NCBI RefSeq assembly: GCF_020176715.1
Contig: NZ_JAIVMF010000014.1
Coordinates: 58,691 to 122,690 of the forward strand
Source of the DNA: Stappia stellulata
GTDB taxonomy: Bacteria > Pseudomonadota > Alphaproteobacteria > Rhizobiales > Stappiaceae
Direction of reading: 5' to 3'
DNA: 64,000 nucleotides
Positions 1-8,731 of this stretch are shown here, piece by piece. Each line of letters starts with the position of its first letter. The stretch's first letter is position 1. The notes beneath the pieces are model-generated. The model did not search any database and was not told the origin of the DNA. It saw only the letters and a program-made list of their open reading frames with translations. A program made the position numbers and the translations under genes.

Positions 1-266
1 TTGTTGAAGACGACATCAAGCCGACCGAAGCGCTCCTTGATGGCCGCGAAGAGCGCATCGACGGCTTGCGGATCGCTGACGTCGCAGGGAACGCACAGCG
101 CCGCGTCCCGGTCGACGCCGGCCTCCGTAACCGCGCTGTCGAGAAGCTCGGCGCGCCGGCCGGCGAGCACCACCCGGTATCCCGCCCGCATGAAGGCGAT
201 CGCACAGGCGCGCCCGACCCCCGCCGTTGCCCCCGTCACAAGCGCCACATCGCCCTGCTCCGCCAT
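1..266 (-). CDS. Short-chain dehydrogenase/reductase, N-terminal part (cut by window edge)
   Basis: The first 88 residues of an SDR-family oxidoreductase are present; the rest lies beyond the left edge. The Rossmann glycine motif T11-G12-x3-G16-x-G18 follows strand V7-V10. A GRR at residues 36-38 ends the second strand; basic residues there usually favour NADP(H) in classical SDRs. D62 in CDVSD fits the adenine-contacting Asp. The ATG at 266 has GGGAGGT about six bases upstream, which supports this start. The catalytic Ser/Tyr/Lys region is outside the window, so the substrate cannot be named. It runs in the same direction as the DUF2177 gene, 106 bases away. Confidence 0.85.
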   Translation of the reverse strand, partial: MAEQGDVALVTGATAGVGRACAIAFMRAGYRVVLAGRRAELLDSAVTEAGVDRDAALCVPCDVSDPQAVDALFAAIKERFGRLDVVFN

Positions 267-372
267 CGATGACCTCCCGCTGCTGAATTGTTCTGGGCGT
301 CACAATGCGCGAGGGCGATCCGTCAAGGCAAGCCCGCAAAGGCTTGCCGGTCAACGGCCAAGGATCGGGAGG

Positions 373-771
373 TCAGACGAAATTGCGGGCCACCATGTAT
401 CCAGCCCAAGCGGAGACGCCGGTGACGAAGGTGCCCCAAGTCACATCGACGAGGGTCACGACCACCGGCCAGTCGCGCAGCGTCGCCAGATTGGTGAAAT
501 CATAGGTCGCGTAGGCGAAGAAGCCGAAGAGCAACCCGTAGATCAGCGCATCCTGCCAATTGCCCGACTTGAGCGCCGGACTGACGGCGAAAATCACGAT
601 GCCGACGACATAGACGGTGTAGAACGCCCCCGCGACGGCGAAATTCACCTCGTCGGCCATCAGCGCCCCGACGCGATCCCGATAGAAGGATCCGGCGATG
701 CGCGTCAGCCACACATAATCGATGGCGAAAAAGACGACCGCAGTCGCAAGATAGGCAATCGCGTAGGACAT
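373..771 (-). CDS. DUF2177 family integral membrane protein
   Basis: This 132-residue protein matches what I know of DUF2177: four hydrophobic segments (roughly residues 3-22, 45-65, 76-95 and 105-127). It has the family signatures FYRDRVG near residues 29-35 and YATYDFTNLATLRDWP near 87-102. It is full length for the family and starts at an ATG with a Lys/Arg-poor N terminus entering the first helix directly. It should sit in the inner membrane. No biochemical function is established for the family that I can recall. It is co-directional with the SDR gene and is transcribed away from bfr. Confidence 0.88.
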   Translation of the reverse strand: MSYAIAYLATAVVFFAIDYVWLTRIAGSFYRDRVGALMADEVNFAVAGAFYTVYVVGIVIFAVSPALKSGNWQDALIYGLLFGFFAYATYDFTNLATLRDWPVVVTLVDVTWGTFVTGVSAWAGYMVARNFV

Positions 772-933
772 GTCTCAAACCCTTGTCAGTGTCATACACG
801 TTAGACGCAACGGGATAGCGATCGGTTCACCTTGAGGCGCGGACAGGGGCGACAGCAAGCGACCAATCGCCTCAGTCGGCACCGATATCGGGGGAGCAGG
901 CGACAAAGCCGCCGCGTCCCCCTTCACAAGACT

Positions 934-948
934 TTGGAATGATTCTAA
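934..948. promoter_or_regulatory. Irr/ICE-like iron box upstream of bfr
   Basis: The 15-base near-palindrome TTGGAAT-G-ATTCTAA (one mismatch in seven pairs) lies 62 bases before the bfr start. It closely resembles the iron-control element bound by Irr in Rhizobiales (GAAT-N-ATTC core flanked by TT and AA). Bacterioferritin genes are known Irr targets, repressed when iron is low. The assignment rests on motif and gene context only. Confidence 0.6.
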
Positions 949-1010
949 TTTGAGAAATGTGTTCGCGCATCGCCACCGATGCCGTCGGACCGCAAACGCA
1001 GGAGATTTTT

Positions 1011-1499
1011 ATGAAGGGCAGTGAAAAGGTTATCGAGCGACTGAACGAGGCGCTCTTGCTCGAACTCGGAGCCGTCAATCAGTACTGGCTTCACTACCGC
1101 ATGCTCGACGACTGGGGCCTTGGAAAACTGGCCAAGAAGGAGCGTGAGGAATCCATCGAGGAAATGCACCACGCCGACAAGATCATCGAGCGGATCATTT
1201 TCCTCGAAGGCCACCCGAACCTTCAAAAGGTCGGCGCGCTGCGCATCGGCCAGGACGTCCGGGAAGTGCTGGAATCGGACCTTGCCGGCGAACATGACGC
1301 CCGCGCCTCCTATTCCAAGTCCCGCGACATCTGCCATGACGAAGGCGACTATGTCTCCATGAAGCTCTTCGAAGAGCTTCTGAAGGACGAGGAAGGCCAT
1401 ATCGACTTCCTCGAAACCCAGCTCGACCTTCTCGACAAGCTCGGCGTGGAGCGCTACTCGCTCCTCAACGCGACATCCGCCGACGAAGGCGAAGAGTGA
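1011..1499 (+). CDS. bfr: Bacterioferritin
   Basis: Bacterioferritin assembles as a 24-subunit shell that oxidises Fe(II) and stores the mineral in the cytoplasm, with haem bound between subunit pairs. The 162-residue length is normal. All dinuclear ferroxidase ligands are visible: E18, E51, H54, E94, E127 and H130, and the haem-ligating M52 is present. The ATG at 1011 follows CAGGAG; an in-frame upstream extension to 957 would add an unconserved tail and is not used. No bfd (ferredoxin) gene is adjacent. The Irr-like box upstream suggests iron-dependent expression. Confidence 0.96.
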   Translation: MKGSEKVIERLNEALLLELGAVNQYWLHYRMLDDWGLGKLAKKEREESIEEMHHADKIIERIIFLEGHPNLQKVGALRIGQDVREVLESDLAGEHDARASYSKSRDICHDEGDYVSMKLFEELLKDEEGHIDFLETQLDLLDKLGVERYSLLNATSADEGEE

Positions 1500-1505
1500 G
1501 TTTCC

Positions 1506-1535
1506 GACCGCCGCGCTCCATCGGGTGCGGCGGTC
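1506..1535 (+). terminator. Hairpin after bfr, possible terminator
   Basis: GACCGCCGC (1506-1514) and GCGGCGGTC (1527-1535) form a perfect 9-bp stem with a 12-base loop, seven bases after the bfr stop. No T-run follows, so it is either a weak intrinsic terminator or an mRNA-stabilising end. Confidence 0.4.
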
Positions 1536-1845
1536 GAACGTCTCGGGGCCGCATCCGTCGCCGCTCTGTCGCGCGGCCCGGCAGTCTCCGGTGCCCGCGC
1601 CCTTCGCAACGCCACATCCCGCCTGCCCCTCCCCCTCGCTCACGTCCTTGTCAGCCGTCCGCCCCCGGTCTCGGCCATCCTGAGCCGAAAACCTCGCGCA
1701 TAAAGAGCGTCTGACGTTTTCGGCAACCCTTGCCATCCATTGTGGTCTATCATCGCCAGACTGTCGGTCGACCGCGGCGGATGCGCGCTGGCCGGTCGCG
1801 GGCGAAAACGGCAACCGAAGAGGACCGCCGCACACAAAGGGGGAG
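1536..1845. other. Intergenic stretch between bfr and lipase gene
   Basis: I see no convincing gene in these 310 bases. The frames that stay open are arginine/proline-rich products of GC bias. The promoter of the lipase gene is presumably in the right half, but no clear -35/-10 pair stands out. Confidence 0.5.
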
Positions 1846-1851
1846 ATGGTC

Positions 1852-3012
1852 ATGGCATTCCAGCCCGGATTCGACGTCACCGAGGCAACCGCGACGCTGG
1901 CGCTGTCGCAGGCGATCTATGGCGTTCCCGCCATTCCGGTTCCGACCCCTGACCCGCACTCGCTGGGCTGGTCGAAGGTCGACGCCTTGTCGCCGAGCGG
2001 TCCGACGCTGCTCGACAATCTCTGGCAGGTGTGGCGCGACGACACCCGCCCCAACCGGTATGCGATCGTGGTGCGCGGCACGGTCGACAGCGATGCGAGC
2101 ATTCTCGCCGACCTGCTGTTTCCGCTGGTCGATGCCAGGCTCGACCTTGCCATCGAGACCGGCGGGTTCAGGCTCGAATTCCCGTTTCATCTCGCCCGCG
2201 ACGAAGCCGGCAGCGCCGTCGTGGCCGGCACCCATCTGGGCTTCAGCCTGAGCCTCTTCCTGATGCTCCTGACGACGGACCGCCCGCTCCTGACAACCCT
2301 CGTCGCGCTTTCGCTCGACCCGGAGGCGGAGATCCTCATCACCGGCCACAGCCAGGGAGCCTCGATTGCAACGCTCCTGACCTCCTTCGTGCGCCACGCC
2401 TCCGGGATCTTCGCGAATATCGCGAAGCCCTCCTACAAGACCTATGTCTTCGCGCCCGCCAAGCCCGGCAACGATCACTACGGCTATGACTATGCCGGCA
2501 TCGCCGGTGTTGCGGGCAGGGGCTGGAGCGTTGTCAGCACGCAAGGCTGGGTGCCGCAGGTGCCCTTTACCCTGCAGCTTCCGGGCGACATCAACACGCC
2601 CAACCCCTTGCGCGATTATCGCGGCGCCCGCAACCTCGATATCGACCCGCGCGTCGCCGCGCTCTGCGCGACCGTCGAGCCGTCGGTCGAGGATGCGCAG
2701 CGGCAGGTCGTCGCCCATGCCTATCGGGTCGCCGGAACCCTCAAGGACCGGCTCGCGGAGGAAAAGCTCACGCTCGACACAAGGCTGCTGGGCGCGCCGG
2801 AGACTGTCGCGCTCGACGGCACATCCCTCGCCGGCGGGATCGACAGCATACTGTCGCACATCCAGACATCACTGAACTTCGCAACCGCCGGCAATCTGGT
2901 GCCGCTCTTCGCCGTTCCCGGCGAGAACCCGGACGATCCGACCGACTTCTTCTGGCAACATCACCTTGGCAACTATTGGAAATACTTGCAGGCGCAATAC
3001 GGCGCCACCTGA
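1852..3012 (+). CDS. Lipase (class 3)-like alpha/beta hydrolase
   Basis: A 386-residue protein with the fungal-lipase-like (class 3) layout: an N-terminal helical region, the nucleophile elbow G-H-S-Q-G (about residues 165-169, nucleophile Ser 167) after the strand EILIT, and A-S-I-A-T following it. No obvious signal peptide is seen. Two ATGs lie six bases apart. The Shine-Dalgarno AAGGGGGAG directly abuts the first (1846), so the second (1852) is better spaced and chosen here. It should hydrolyse an ester or acylglycerol; the exact substrate cannot be read. The Asp/His of the triad are not assigned with confidence. It is followed by a co-directional exported protein, 118 bases downstream. 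Confidence 0.75.
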   Translation: MAFQPGFDVTEATATLALSQAIYGVPAIPVPTPDPHSLGWSKVDALSPSGPTLLDNLWQVWRDDTRPNRYAIVVRGTVDSDASILADLLFPLVDARLDLAIETGGFRLEFPFHLARDEAGSAVVAGTHLGFSLSLFLMLLTTDRPLLTTLVALSLDPEAEILITGHSQGASIATLLTSFVRHASGIFANIAKPSYKTYVFAPAKPGNDHYGYDYAGIAGVAGRGWSVVSTQGWVPQVPFTLQLPGDINTPNPLRDYRGARNLDIDPRVAALCATVEPSVEDAQRQVVAHAYRVAGTLKDRLAEEKLTLDTRLLGAPETVALDGTSLAGGIDSILSHIQTSLNFATAGNLVPLFAVPGENPDDPTDFFWQHHLGNYWKYLQAQYGAT

Positions 3013-3130
3013 CCCGAACCTCGTCAAGACGTGCAGGAGCCGACGCCACACAACCTGCTTGTCATTGCACGTTTCGCACGGCACTCTCCAGCAAACGGGG
3101 GCTTTTCGTGCCCCGCCGGGGGATATGCGC

Positions 3131-3997
3131 ATGCGATTGATCGGTCTTGCTCTGGCGCTTGGCGCCACTCTTCTTCACACTCCGCTGGCGCAAGCTGCCT
3201 GCCCGGATGCGGCAACGGTCGACACCTTCATCGCCGATCGTGCCGCCGCGCGACCGGCCATGCCGCCGATCGCCGCCGGCTCCTCGCTGGACGACGGGCT
3301 CTGCGCACAGGCGATGGTCGTCGAGCGCCTGTCGAAAGACCTCGGTCCGGTGGTCGGCTACAAGGCGGGCCTCACATCGCCCCCGGCGCAGCAGGCCTTC
3401 GGTGTCGACGAACCTGTGTTCGGCACGCTTCTGCGCGACATGTTGCTCAAGCCCGGCGCAAGCGTTCGCGCAGCCGACGCGGTGCGCTCCCTGTTCGAGG
3501 CGGACCTGATCGTCGAGATCGGCGACGCCGCCGTCAACGACGCGACGACGCCGGCAGACGTGCTGGCCGCCATTCGCGGCGTTCGGCCGTTTCTCGAGCT
3601 TCCGGCCCTGGTCGCGCCGCTCGATATCCAGCTCGACGGCCCGATGATCACGGCGATCAACGTCGGCGCCTGGCGCGGCGTGATGGGCGAACTGATCGCG
3701 GTGCCGGCGGATGAAACAGGCGTGGCGATGCTAGCGGATTTCACCGCCAGGCTGACCGACGAGACGACCGGCGAAACCATCTCCGCCGCCCCGGGCAAGG
3801 CCGTGCTCGGCCATCCGCTGAACGCGGTGATCTGGATCGCCGGCGTGCTCAAGGCACAAGGCAAGGCCCTGAAACCCGGCGATCTCGTCTCGGTCGGCTC
3901 CATCGGCCCGCTCAATCCGATGAAGCCGGGACAAAAGATCCGCCTCACCTATGAGGGGCTGCCGGGCACACCGGGCGTCTCCGCCGCCTTCGAGTGA
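3131..3997 (+). CDS. Exported fumarylacetoacetate hydrolase / 2-keto-4-pentenoate hydratase-like protein
   Basis: 288 residues with a clear signal peptide (MRLIG then a leucine/alanine core, cleavage near AQA-A at residue 20). The body has the MhpD/FAH fold signatures: GYKAGLTSP followed by GVDEPVFGTLL, the acidic pair in FEADLIVEIGD that usually helps bind a divalent metal, and a C-terminal LKPGDLVSVGSIGPL segment. Cytoplasmic relatives hydrate 2-keto-4-pentenoate or cleave beta-diketones; an exported copy is atypical and its substrate is unknown. An ATG at 3125 is also in frame, but the GGGGG Shine-Dalgarno is too close to it. Confidence 0.75.
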   Translation: MRLIGLALALGATLLHTPLAQAACPDAATVDTFIADRAAARPAMPPIAAGSSLDDGLCAQAMVVERLSKDLGPVVGYKAGLTSPPAQQAFGVDEPVFGTLLRDMLLKPGASVRAADAVRSLFEADLIVEIGDAAVNDATTPADVLAAIRGVRPFLELPALVAPLDIQLDGPMITAINVGAWRGVMGELIAVPADETGVAMLADFTARLTDETTGETISAAPGKAVLGHPLNAVIWIAGVLKAQGKALKPGDLVSVGSIGPLNPMKPGQKIRLTYEGLPGTPGVSAAFE

Positions 3998-4007
3998 TTG
4001 GGAAGGG

Positions 4008-6437
4008 TCAGCGCTTCTTCTTGTTGAAGGCCGCCGCAAGCGCCGCCGCCATCGCGCCGTCCCCCGAGCCACCGTCGGAGCCGCGCCCCTGCGACCCGCC
4101 GCCGCCCTTCGGCCGCGGCTTGGTCGGCGCGCCGCCTTTCGGGCCGCTCCCGCGCGGATCGCGACCTCCAGGACCAGAGCCGCGCGTGCCCGGCTGGCCG
4201 GCGTCGGCGCCGCCGTCCTTGCGCATGGTCAGCGCGATGCGCTTGCGCGGCATGTCGACCTCAAGCACCCGCACCCGCACGATCTCGCCGGCCTTCACCA
4301 CCTCGGCAGGGTCGCGCACGAAGCGGTCTGCAATCTGCGAGACATGCACCAGCCCGTCCTGATGGACGCCGATATCGACGAAGGCGCCAAAGTTGGTGAC
4401 ATTGGTGACGGTGCCCTCAAGCGCCATTCCGGGCTTGAGATCGGCCATCGTTTCCACCCCGTCCTGAAGCTTCGCGGTGCGAAACTCCGGGCGCGGGTCG
4501 CGGCCGGGCTTTTCCAGCTCGGCGAGAATGTCGCGCACCGTGGGCAAGCCGAAGACCGCGTCGACGAAGTCCTCGGGATCGAGCGCCTTGAGCCGCTGCG
4601 CATTGCCCATGACCTCCGACAGCGGCCGCCCGCAAGCCTTCACGATCCGCTCGGCCACCGGATAGGCTTCCGGGTGGACGGCCGACGCATCGAGCGGGTT
4701 GTCGCCGCCTGGAATGCGCAGGAAGCCGGCGCATTGCTCGAAGGCCTTCGGCCCGAGCCGGGGAACGGACAGCAGATCCTTGCGCGAGCGGAATGCGCCG
4801 TTCGCGTCGCGATGCGCCACCACCGCATCGGCAAGCCCGGCGGACAGGCCCGACACACGGGTCAGAAGCGGCGCCGAGGCGGTGTTGAGATCGACGCCGA
4901 CCGCATTCACCGCATCCTCGACCACCGCATCGAGCGCACGGGCGAGCTTGGTCTGGTTCACGTCGTGCTGATACTGGCCGACACCGATGGACTTCGGCTC
5001 GATCTTGACCAGTTCCGCCAACGGATCCTGCAGGCGGCGGGCAATCGAGGCCGCGCCGCGCAGCGACACGTCGACGTCGGGCATCTCGCGCGCAGCCAGC
5101 GCGCTCGCCGAATAGATCGAGGCCCCCGCCTCATTGACGATCACCTTGACCGGACGTGCTGCGACAGGGACGTCGCCGAGAAGGTCGCCGACCAGCCGGT
5201 CGGTCTCGCGGCTCGCGGTGCCGTTGCCGATCGCGACCAGCGCGATCTTGTGTTTCGCGATCAGCGCGAGCAGCGTGTTGCGGGTCCCCGCCACGTCGTT
5301 GCGCGGCTGGAACGGATAGACCGTCGCGGTCTCGACGAGCTTGCCGGTGGCATCGACCACGGCGACCTTCACGCCGGTACGGATGCCGGGGTCGAGGCCG
5401 AGCACGGTCGAACGACCAGCCGGTGCTGCGAGCAGCAGGTCCTTGAGGTTTCGGGCGAAGACATTGATCGCCTCGTCCTCGGAACGTTCGCGCAACTGCG
5501 TCATCAGGTCGAGTTCCAGATGCAGCGCAAGCTTCACCCGCCAGGCCCAGCGCGCGGTCTCCGCAAGCCAGCGATCCGCCGGGCGTCCCTCATCGGAAAT
5601 GCCGGCCGCCGCCATCACCATGCGCTCCACCGGCTTGACCGGCGCGGGGTCTTCCGCGTCGACCACAAGATCGAGCGCAAGCACGCCTTCGTTGCGGCCG
5701 CGCAAGAGCGCCAGTGCGCGGTGGCTCGGAATATCCGCCCATTTCTCGCGGTAGTCGAAATAGTCGGAGAACTTGGCTCCGGCCTCTTCCTGGCCCTCGA
5801 CCACGCGCGACTGCACGACACCGCCGCGCATCAGGTGCTGGCGCAGCCGGCCGACCAGCGCCGCATCCTCCGCGAAACGCTCCATCAGGATCTGGCGCGC
5901 GCCGTCGAGCGCGGCCTTCTCGTCCGCGACCCCCTTGTCGGCATCGACAAAGCGCGCGGCCTCTGCCTGCGGATCGCGGGTCGGATCGCCGAGCAGAAGG
6001 TCGGCAAGCGGTTCCAGCCCGGCCTCGCGCGCGATCTGGGCCTTGGTGCGCCGCTTCTTCTTGAAGGGAAGATAGAGATCCTCAAGCTGCGCCTTGGTTT
6101 CGGCAGCCGCGATCCGCCCGGCAAGATCCGCGTCGAGCTTGCCCTGCTCGTCGATGGAGGCAACGATTGCCGCGCGCCGGTCTTCCAGTTCGCGCAGATA
6201 GACGAGCCGCTCCTCCAGCGTGCGCAGCTGGGTGTCGTCGAGCCCGCCGGTCGCTTCCTTGCGGTAGCGCGCGACGAAGGGAACCGTCGCCCCGCCGTCG
6301 AGAAGCTCCACGGTGGCGACGACCTGCTCGGGCCGGCAACCGAGCTCGCCGGCGATACGGGAGCTGATGCGGGCGAGAAGATCCTTTGCACGGGCCGGAT
6401 CGGTGGTCGGGCCGGCGGAGACGGATGTTTCGGTCAT
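4008..6437 (-). CDS. tex: Tex-family RNA-binding transcription accessory protein
   Basis: 809 residues in the order expected for Tex: an N-terminal helical Tex domain, a YqgF/RNase-H-like domain near residues 330-460 ([11 protein letters not shown]), helix-hairpin-helix repeats around 490-560, and an S1 RNA-binding domain near 650-720 ([17 protein letters not shown]). A low-complexity tail rich in Gly, Lys, Arg and Pro ends in NKKKR. Tex binds nucleic acid and affects transcription and toxin/stress genes in several bacteria; its core job is unsettled. The gene is convergent with the exported FAH-like gene, ten bases apart. Confidence 0.95.
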   Translation of the reverse strand: MTETSVSAGPTTDPARAKDLLARISSRIAGELGCRPEQVVATVELLDGGATVPFVARYRKEATGGLDDTQLRTLEERLVYLRELEDRRAAIVASIDEQGKLDADLAGRIAAAETKAQLEDLYLPFKKKRRTKAQIAREAGLEPLADLLLGDPTRDPQAEAARFVDADKGVADEKAALDGARQILMERFAEDAALVGRLRQHLMRGGVVQSRVVEGQEEAGAKFSDYFDYREKWADIPSHRALALLRGRNEGVLALDLVVDAEDPAPVKPVERMVMAAAGISDEGRPADRWLAETARWAWRVKLALHLELDLMTQLRERSEDEAINVFARNLKDLLLAAPAGRSTVLGLDPGIRTGVKVAVVDATGKLVETATVYPFQPRNDVAGTRNTLLALIAKHKIALVAIGNGTASRETDRLVGDLLGDVPVAARPVKVIVNEAGASIYSASALAAREMPDVDVSLRGAASIARRLQDPLAELVKIEPKSIGVGQYQHDVNQTKLARALDAVVEDAVNAVGVDLNTASAPLLTRVSGLSAGLADAVVAHRDANGAFRSRKDLLSVPRLGPKAFEQCAGFLRIPGGDNPLDASAVHPEAYPVAERIVKACGRPLSEVMGNAQRLKALDPEDFVDAVFGLPTVRDILAELEKPGRDPRPEFRTAKLQDGVETMADLKPGMALEGTVTNVTNFGAFVDIGVHQDGLVHVSQIADRFVRDPAEVVKAGEIVRVRVLEVDMPRKRIALTMRKDGGADAGQPGTRGSGPGGRDPRGSGPKGGAPTKPRPKGGGGSQGRGSDGGSGDGAMAAALAAAFNKKKR

Positions 6438-6500
6438 TGGAGGTATCTGTCCTGAAAAAATGTCGGTTCGACGGCACAGGAAGGATGGAAGCCAGCCGGC

Positions 6501-7613
6501 TCAGCGCACCACGGTGATGCGTTGGGCCGCGCGCGTCACGGCGGTGTAGAGCCAGCGGTCGCGGTAGTCGCGAAAGGCGTAGCTCTCGTCGAAGAGCACG
6601 ATGTCGTCCCACTGCGAGCCCTGCGCCTTGTGGACGGTCAGCGCATAGCCGTAGTCGAATTCGTCGGAGCGCCGGCGAATGGCATAGGGAAGCTGTTCCG
6701 CCCCGTCCTCGAAGAGACCCGGCAGCACCTTGACGGAGATCTTTGCCTTGCCGGCGGCCTCGTCCTCCGGCTTCACGTCGAAGCGCAACGTGTTGCCGCG
6801 CGAGGGCCTGAGCCGTGCCACGGTCCACAGTCCGCCGTTGAGCAGGCCCTTGGCCTTGTCGTTTCGCAGGCAGACGAGCTTGTCGCCGACCGCCGGCATC
6901 TGGGTGGTGAAACCCTTGAGCTCGCGGATGCGCCCGTTGTAGAGCCGACGCGTGCGGTTGGTGCCGACCAGCACCTGGTCGGCGGCCAGGATCGCCTCGG
7001 CGTCGATCTCCCGCCGCGAGATGATGCGGCTGTCGCCATAGTCTCCGGGCTCCAGCGTGCCGCCCTCGCGGATCAGCATCGACATATGCACGATCGGATT
7101 GTCGCGCGCCTGACGGTGCACCTCCGTCAGCATGATGTCCGGCTCGGCCTCGGTGAAGAAACCGCCGCCCTTGACCGGCGGCAGCTGAGCCGGATCGCCG
7201 AGCACCAGCACAGGCGTACCGAAGGACAGGAGATCGCGGCCCAGGTCCTCGTCGACCATCGAGCATTCGTCGATGACGATCAGCTTCGCCTTGGCGGCGA
7301 CGCTGTCGCGGTTGATCGAGAAGCTCGGACCGGCCTCCTCATCGTCGGTCTCGTCCTTGTGACCGCGCGGGCGGTAGATCATCGCATGAATGGTGGTCGC
7401 GCCGTCGCAGCCCTTCTGGCGCAGCACATGCGCCGCCTTGCCGGTGAAGGCGCCAAAGGCGACGTCGCCGTCGATGCCGGCCGCAAGATGGCGGGCAAGC
7501 GTCGTCTTGCCCGTTCCGGCAAAGCCGAACAGCCTGAACACCTGCTTGTCGCCCGATTTCAGCCAGCGCGCGGTTTCTGCGAGCGCGGCTTCCTGCTGCG
7601 GTGACCAATCCAT
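6501..7613 (-). CDS. RecD-like ATP-dependent DNA helicase (exonuclease V-type)
   Basis: 370 residues of a superfamily 1B helicase. Walker A is G30-FAGTGKT, the DEC box (Walker B) is at about 115-117 in LIVIDECSMVD, motif III GDPAQLPPV is at 139-147, and the C-terminal UvrD_C_2 motif YALTVHKAQGSQWD carries the nucleotide-binding Gln region. It is much shorter than full RecD or RecD2 and lacks a long N-terminal domain, so it is a stand-alone helicase of the AAA_30/RecD-like group common in alphaproteobacteria. A 5'-3' DNA unwinding role in repair or replication is inferred. It lies 63 bases before tex in the same direction. Confidence 0.88.
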   Translation of the reverse strand: MDWSPQQEAALAETARWLKSGDKQVFRLFGFAGTGKTTLARHLAAGIDGDVAFGAFTGKAAHVLRQKGCDGATTIHAMIYRPRGHKDETDDEEAGPSFSINRDSVAAKAKLIVIDECSMVDEDLGRDLLSFGTPVLVLGDPAQLPPVKGGGFFTEAEPDIMLTEVHRQARDNPIVHMSMLIREGGTLEPGDYGDSRIISRREIDAEAILAADQVLVGTNRTRRLYNGRIRELKGFTTQMPAVGDKLVCLRNDKAKGLLNGGLWTVARLRPSRGNTLRFDVKPEDEAAGKAKISVKVLPGLFEDGAEQLPYAIRRRSDEFDYGYALTVHKAQGSQWDDIVLFDESYAFRDYRDRWLYTAVTRAAQRITVVR

Positions 7614-7687
7614 GAAGCGATTCCCGTTGCCAACCGCTCCTGTCTACCTGCTTTGGATGGCGAATGGCACCCGCATTTCCGGGGTTT

Positions 7688-8719
7688 TCAAGGGCCGGGA
7701 TAGACCGTCACACCGGTTCCGGTGACGGAGAAGCCGGCCATATAGGGATCGCGGTCGTCGAGCGTGATCTGCGAGGTGCCGGTGCGGATCGCCCAGCCCT
7801 CGATGGTCGGCACGATGGCCGGCAGATCTCCCACCCGCGTCTCGTCCTTCACGCCGCCGGCGAAGAGCGAGCCGATCACGCTTTCATGCACGAAACTGTC
7901 GCCGGTCTTGAGCCGTCCGCGTGCGTGCAACTGCGCCATCCGGGCGGATGTGCCGGTGCCGCAGGGGCTGCGGTCGATGGCCCGGTCGCCATAGAAAACG
8001 GCGTTTCGGCCATCGGCGCCCGGCTGCGTTGGCGGCCCCGTCCACTGCACATGGGTGATGCCGCGAATGCGCGGATCGAGCGGATGGGCAAAGTCGAACG
8101 CCTCGTTGAGGCGTGCGCGCAAGAGCGGGCTGATCGACACCAGCCGGTCCACATCGATGGATCCGACGCCGGCAAAATTCTCCTGCGGCTCGATGATCGC
8201 ATAGAAGTTTCCGCCATAGGCGACGTCGAAGGTGATCCGGCCAAGCTCCGGACAGTCGATTTCCAGATCGCGGGCCGCCAGAAAGGCCGGCACGTTGGTC
8301 AGCCGGACGGAGGCGACATGTTCGCCCTCCATCGTGTAGTCGGCGGTGACCAGGCCGGCCGGCGTGTCGAGCCGGGCCGTGCCGGGTGTCGCGGGCCGGA
8401 TCAACCCTTCCTCGATCCCCATGGTCACCGTCCCGATGGTGCCGTGACCGCACATCGGCAGGCAGCCGGAGGTCTCGATATAGAGCACGCCGATGTCGCA
8501 ATCGTCGCGCGTCGGCGGATAGAGGATCGAGCCGGACATCATGTCGTGACCGCGCGGTTCGAACATCAGGCCCGAGCGGATCCAGTCGTAGCGGGCCAGG
8601 AAATCGGCGCGCCGCGCCAGCATCGTGTCGCCGTCGAGCGCGGGTCCCCCGCCGGCGACAAGCCGCACCGGATTGCCGCAGGTATGTCCATCGATGCAAA
8701 AGAACGTGTGCCGCGCCAT
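7688..8719 (-). CDS. 4-hydroxyproline 2-epimerase (proline racemase family)
   Basis: 343 residues of the proline racemase superfamily. Both catalytic cysteines are present: C90 in MCGHGTIG and C253 in SPCGTGTSA. Two cysteines mark racemases/epimerases; the trans-3-hydroxyproline dehydratases have Thr at the second site. The enzyme should interconvert trans-4-hydroxy-L-proline and cis-4-hydroxy-D-proline in the cytoplasm. It sits 12 bases after a FAD-dependent D-amino-acid dehydrogenase, the expected next enzyme, so the pair forms a hydroxyproline-use module. Proline racemase proper remains possible but is less likely in this context. Confidence 0.85.
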   Translation of the reverse strand: MARHTFFCIDGHTCGNPVRLVAGGGPALDGDTMLARRADFLARYDWIRSGLMFEPRGHDMMSGSILYPPTRDDCDIGVLYIETSGCLPMCGHGTIGTVTMGIEEGLIRPATPGTARLDTPAGLVTADYTMEGEHVASVRLTNVPAFLAARDLEIDCPELGRITFDVAYGGNFYAIIEPQENFAGVGSIDVDRLVSISPLLRARLNEAFDFAHPLDPRIRGITHVQWTGPPTQPGADGRNAVFYGDRAIDRSPCGTGTSARMAQLHARGRLKTGDSFVHESVIGSLFAGGVKDETRVGDLPAIVPTIEGWAIRTGTSQITLDDRDPYMAGFSVTGTGVTVYPGP

Positions 8720-8731
8720 CGGCGCCTCTCC

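Noticed and set aside
3951..6455. An 834-codon open frame opposite tex
   Set aside because: It is antisense to the full tex gene, with repetitive Arg/Ala/His composition and no Shine-Dalgarno; it is a mirror of codon bias.
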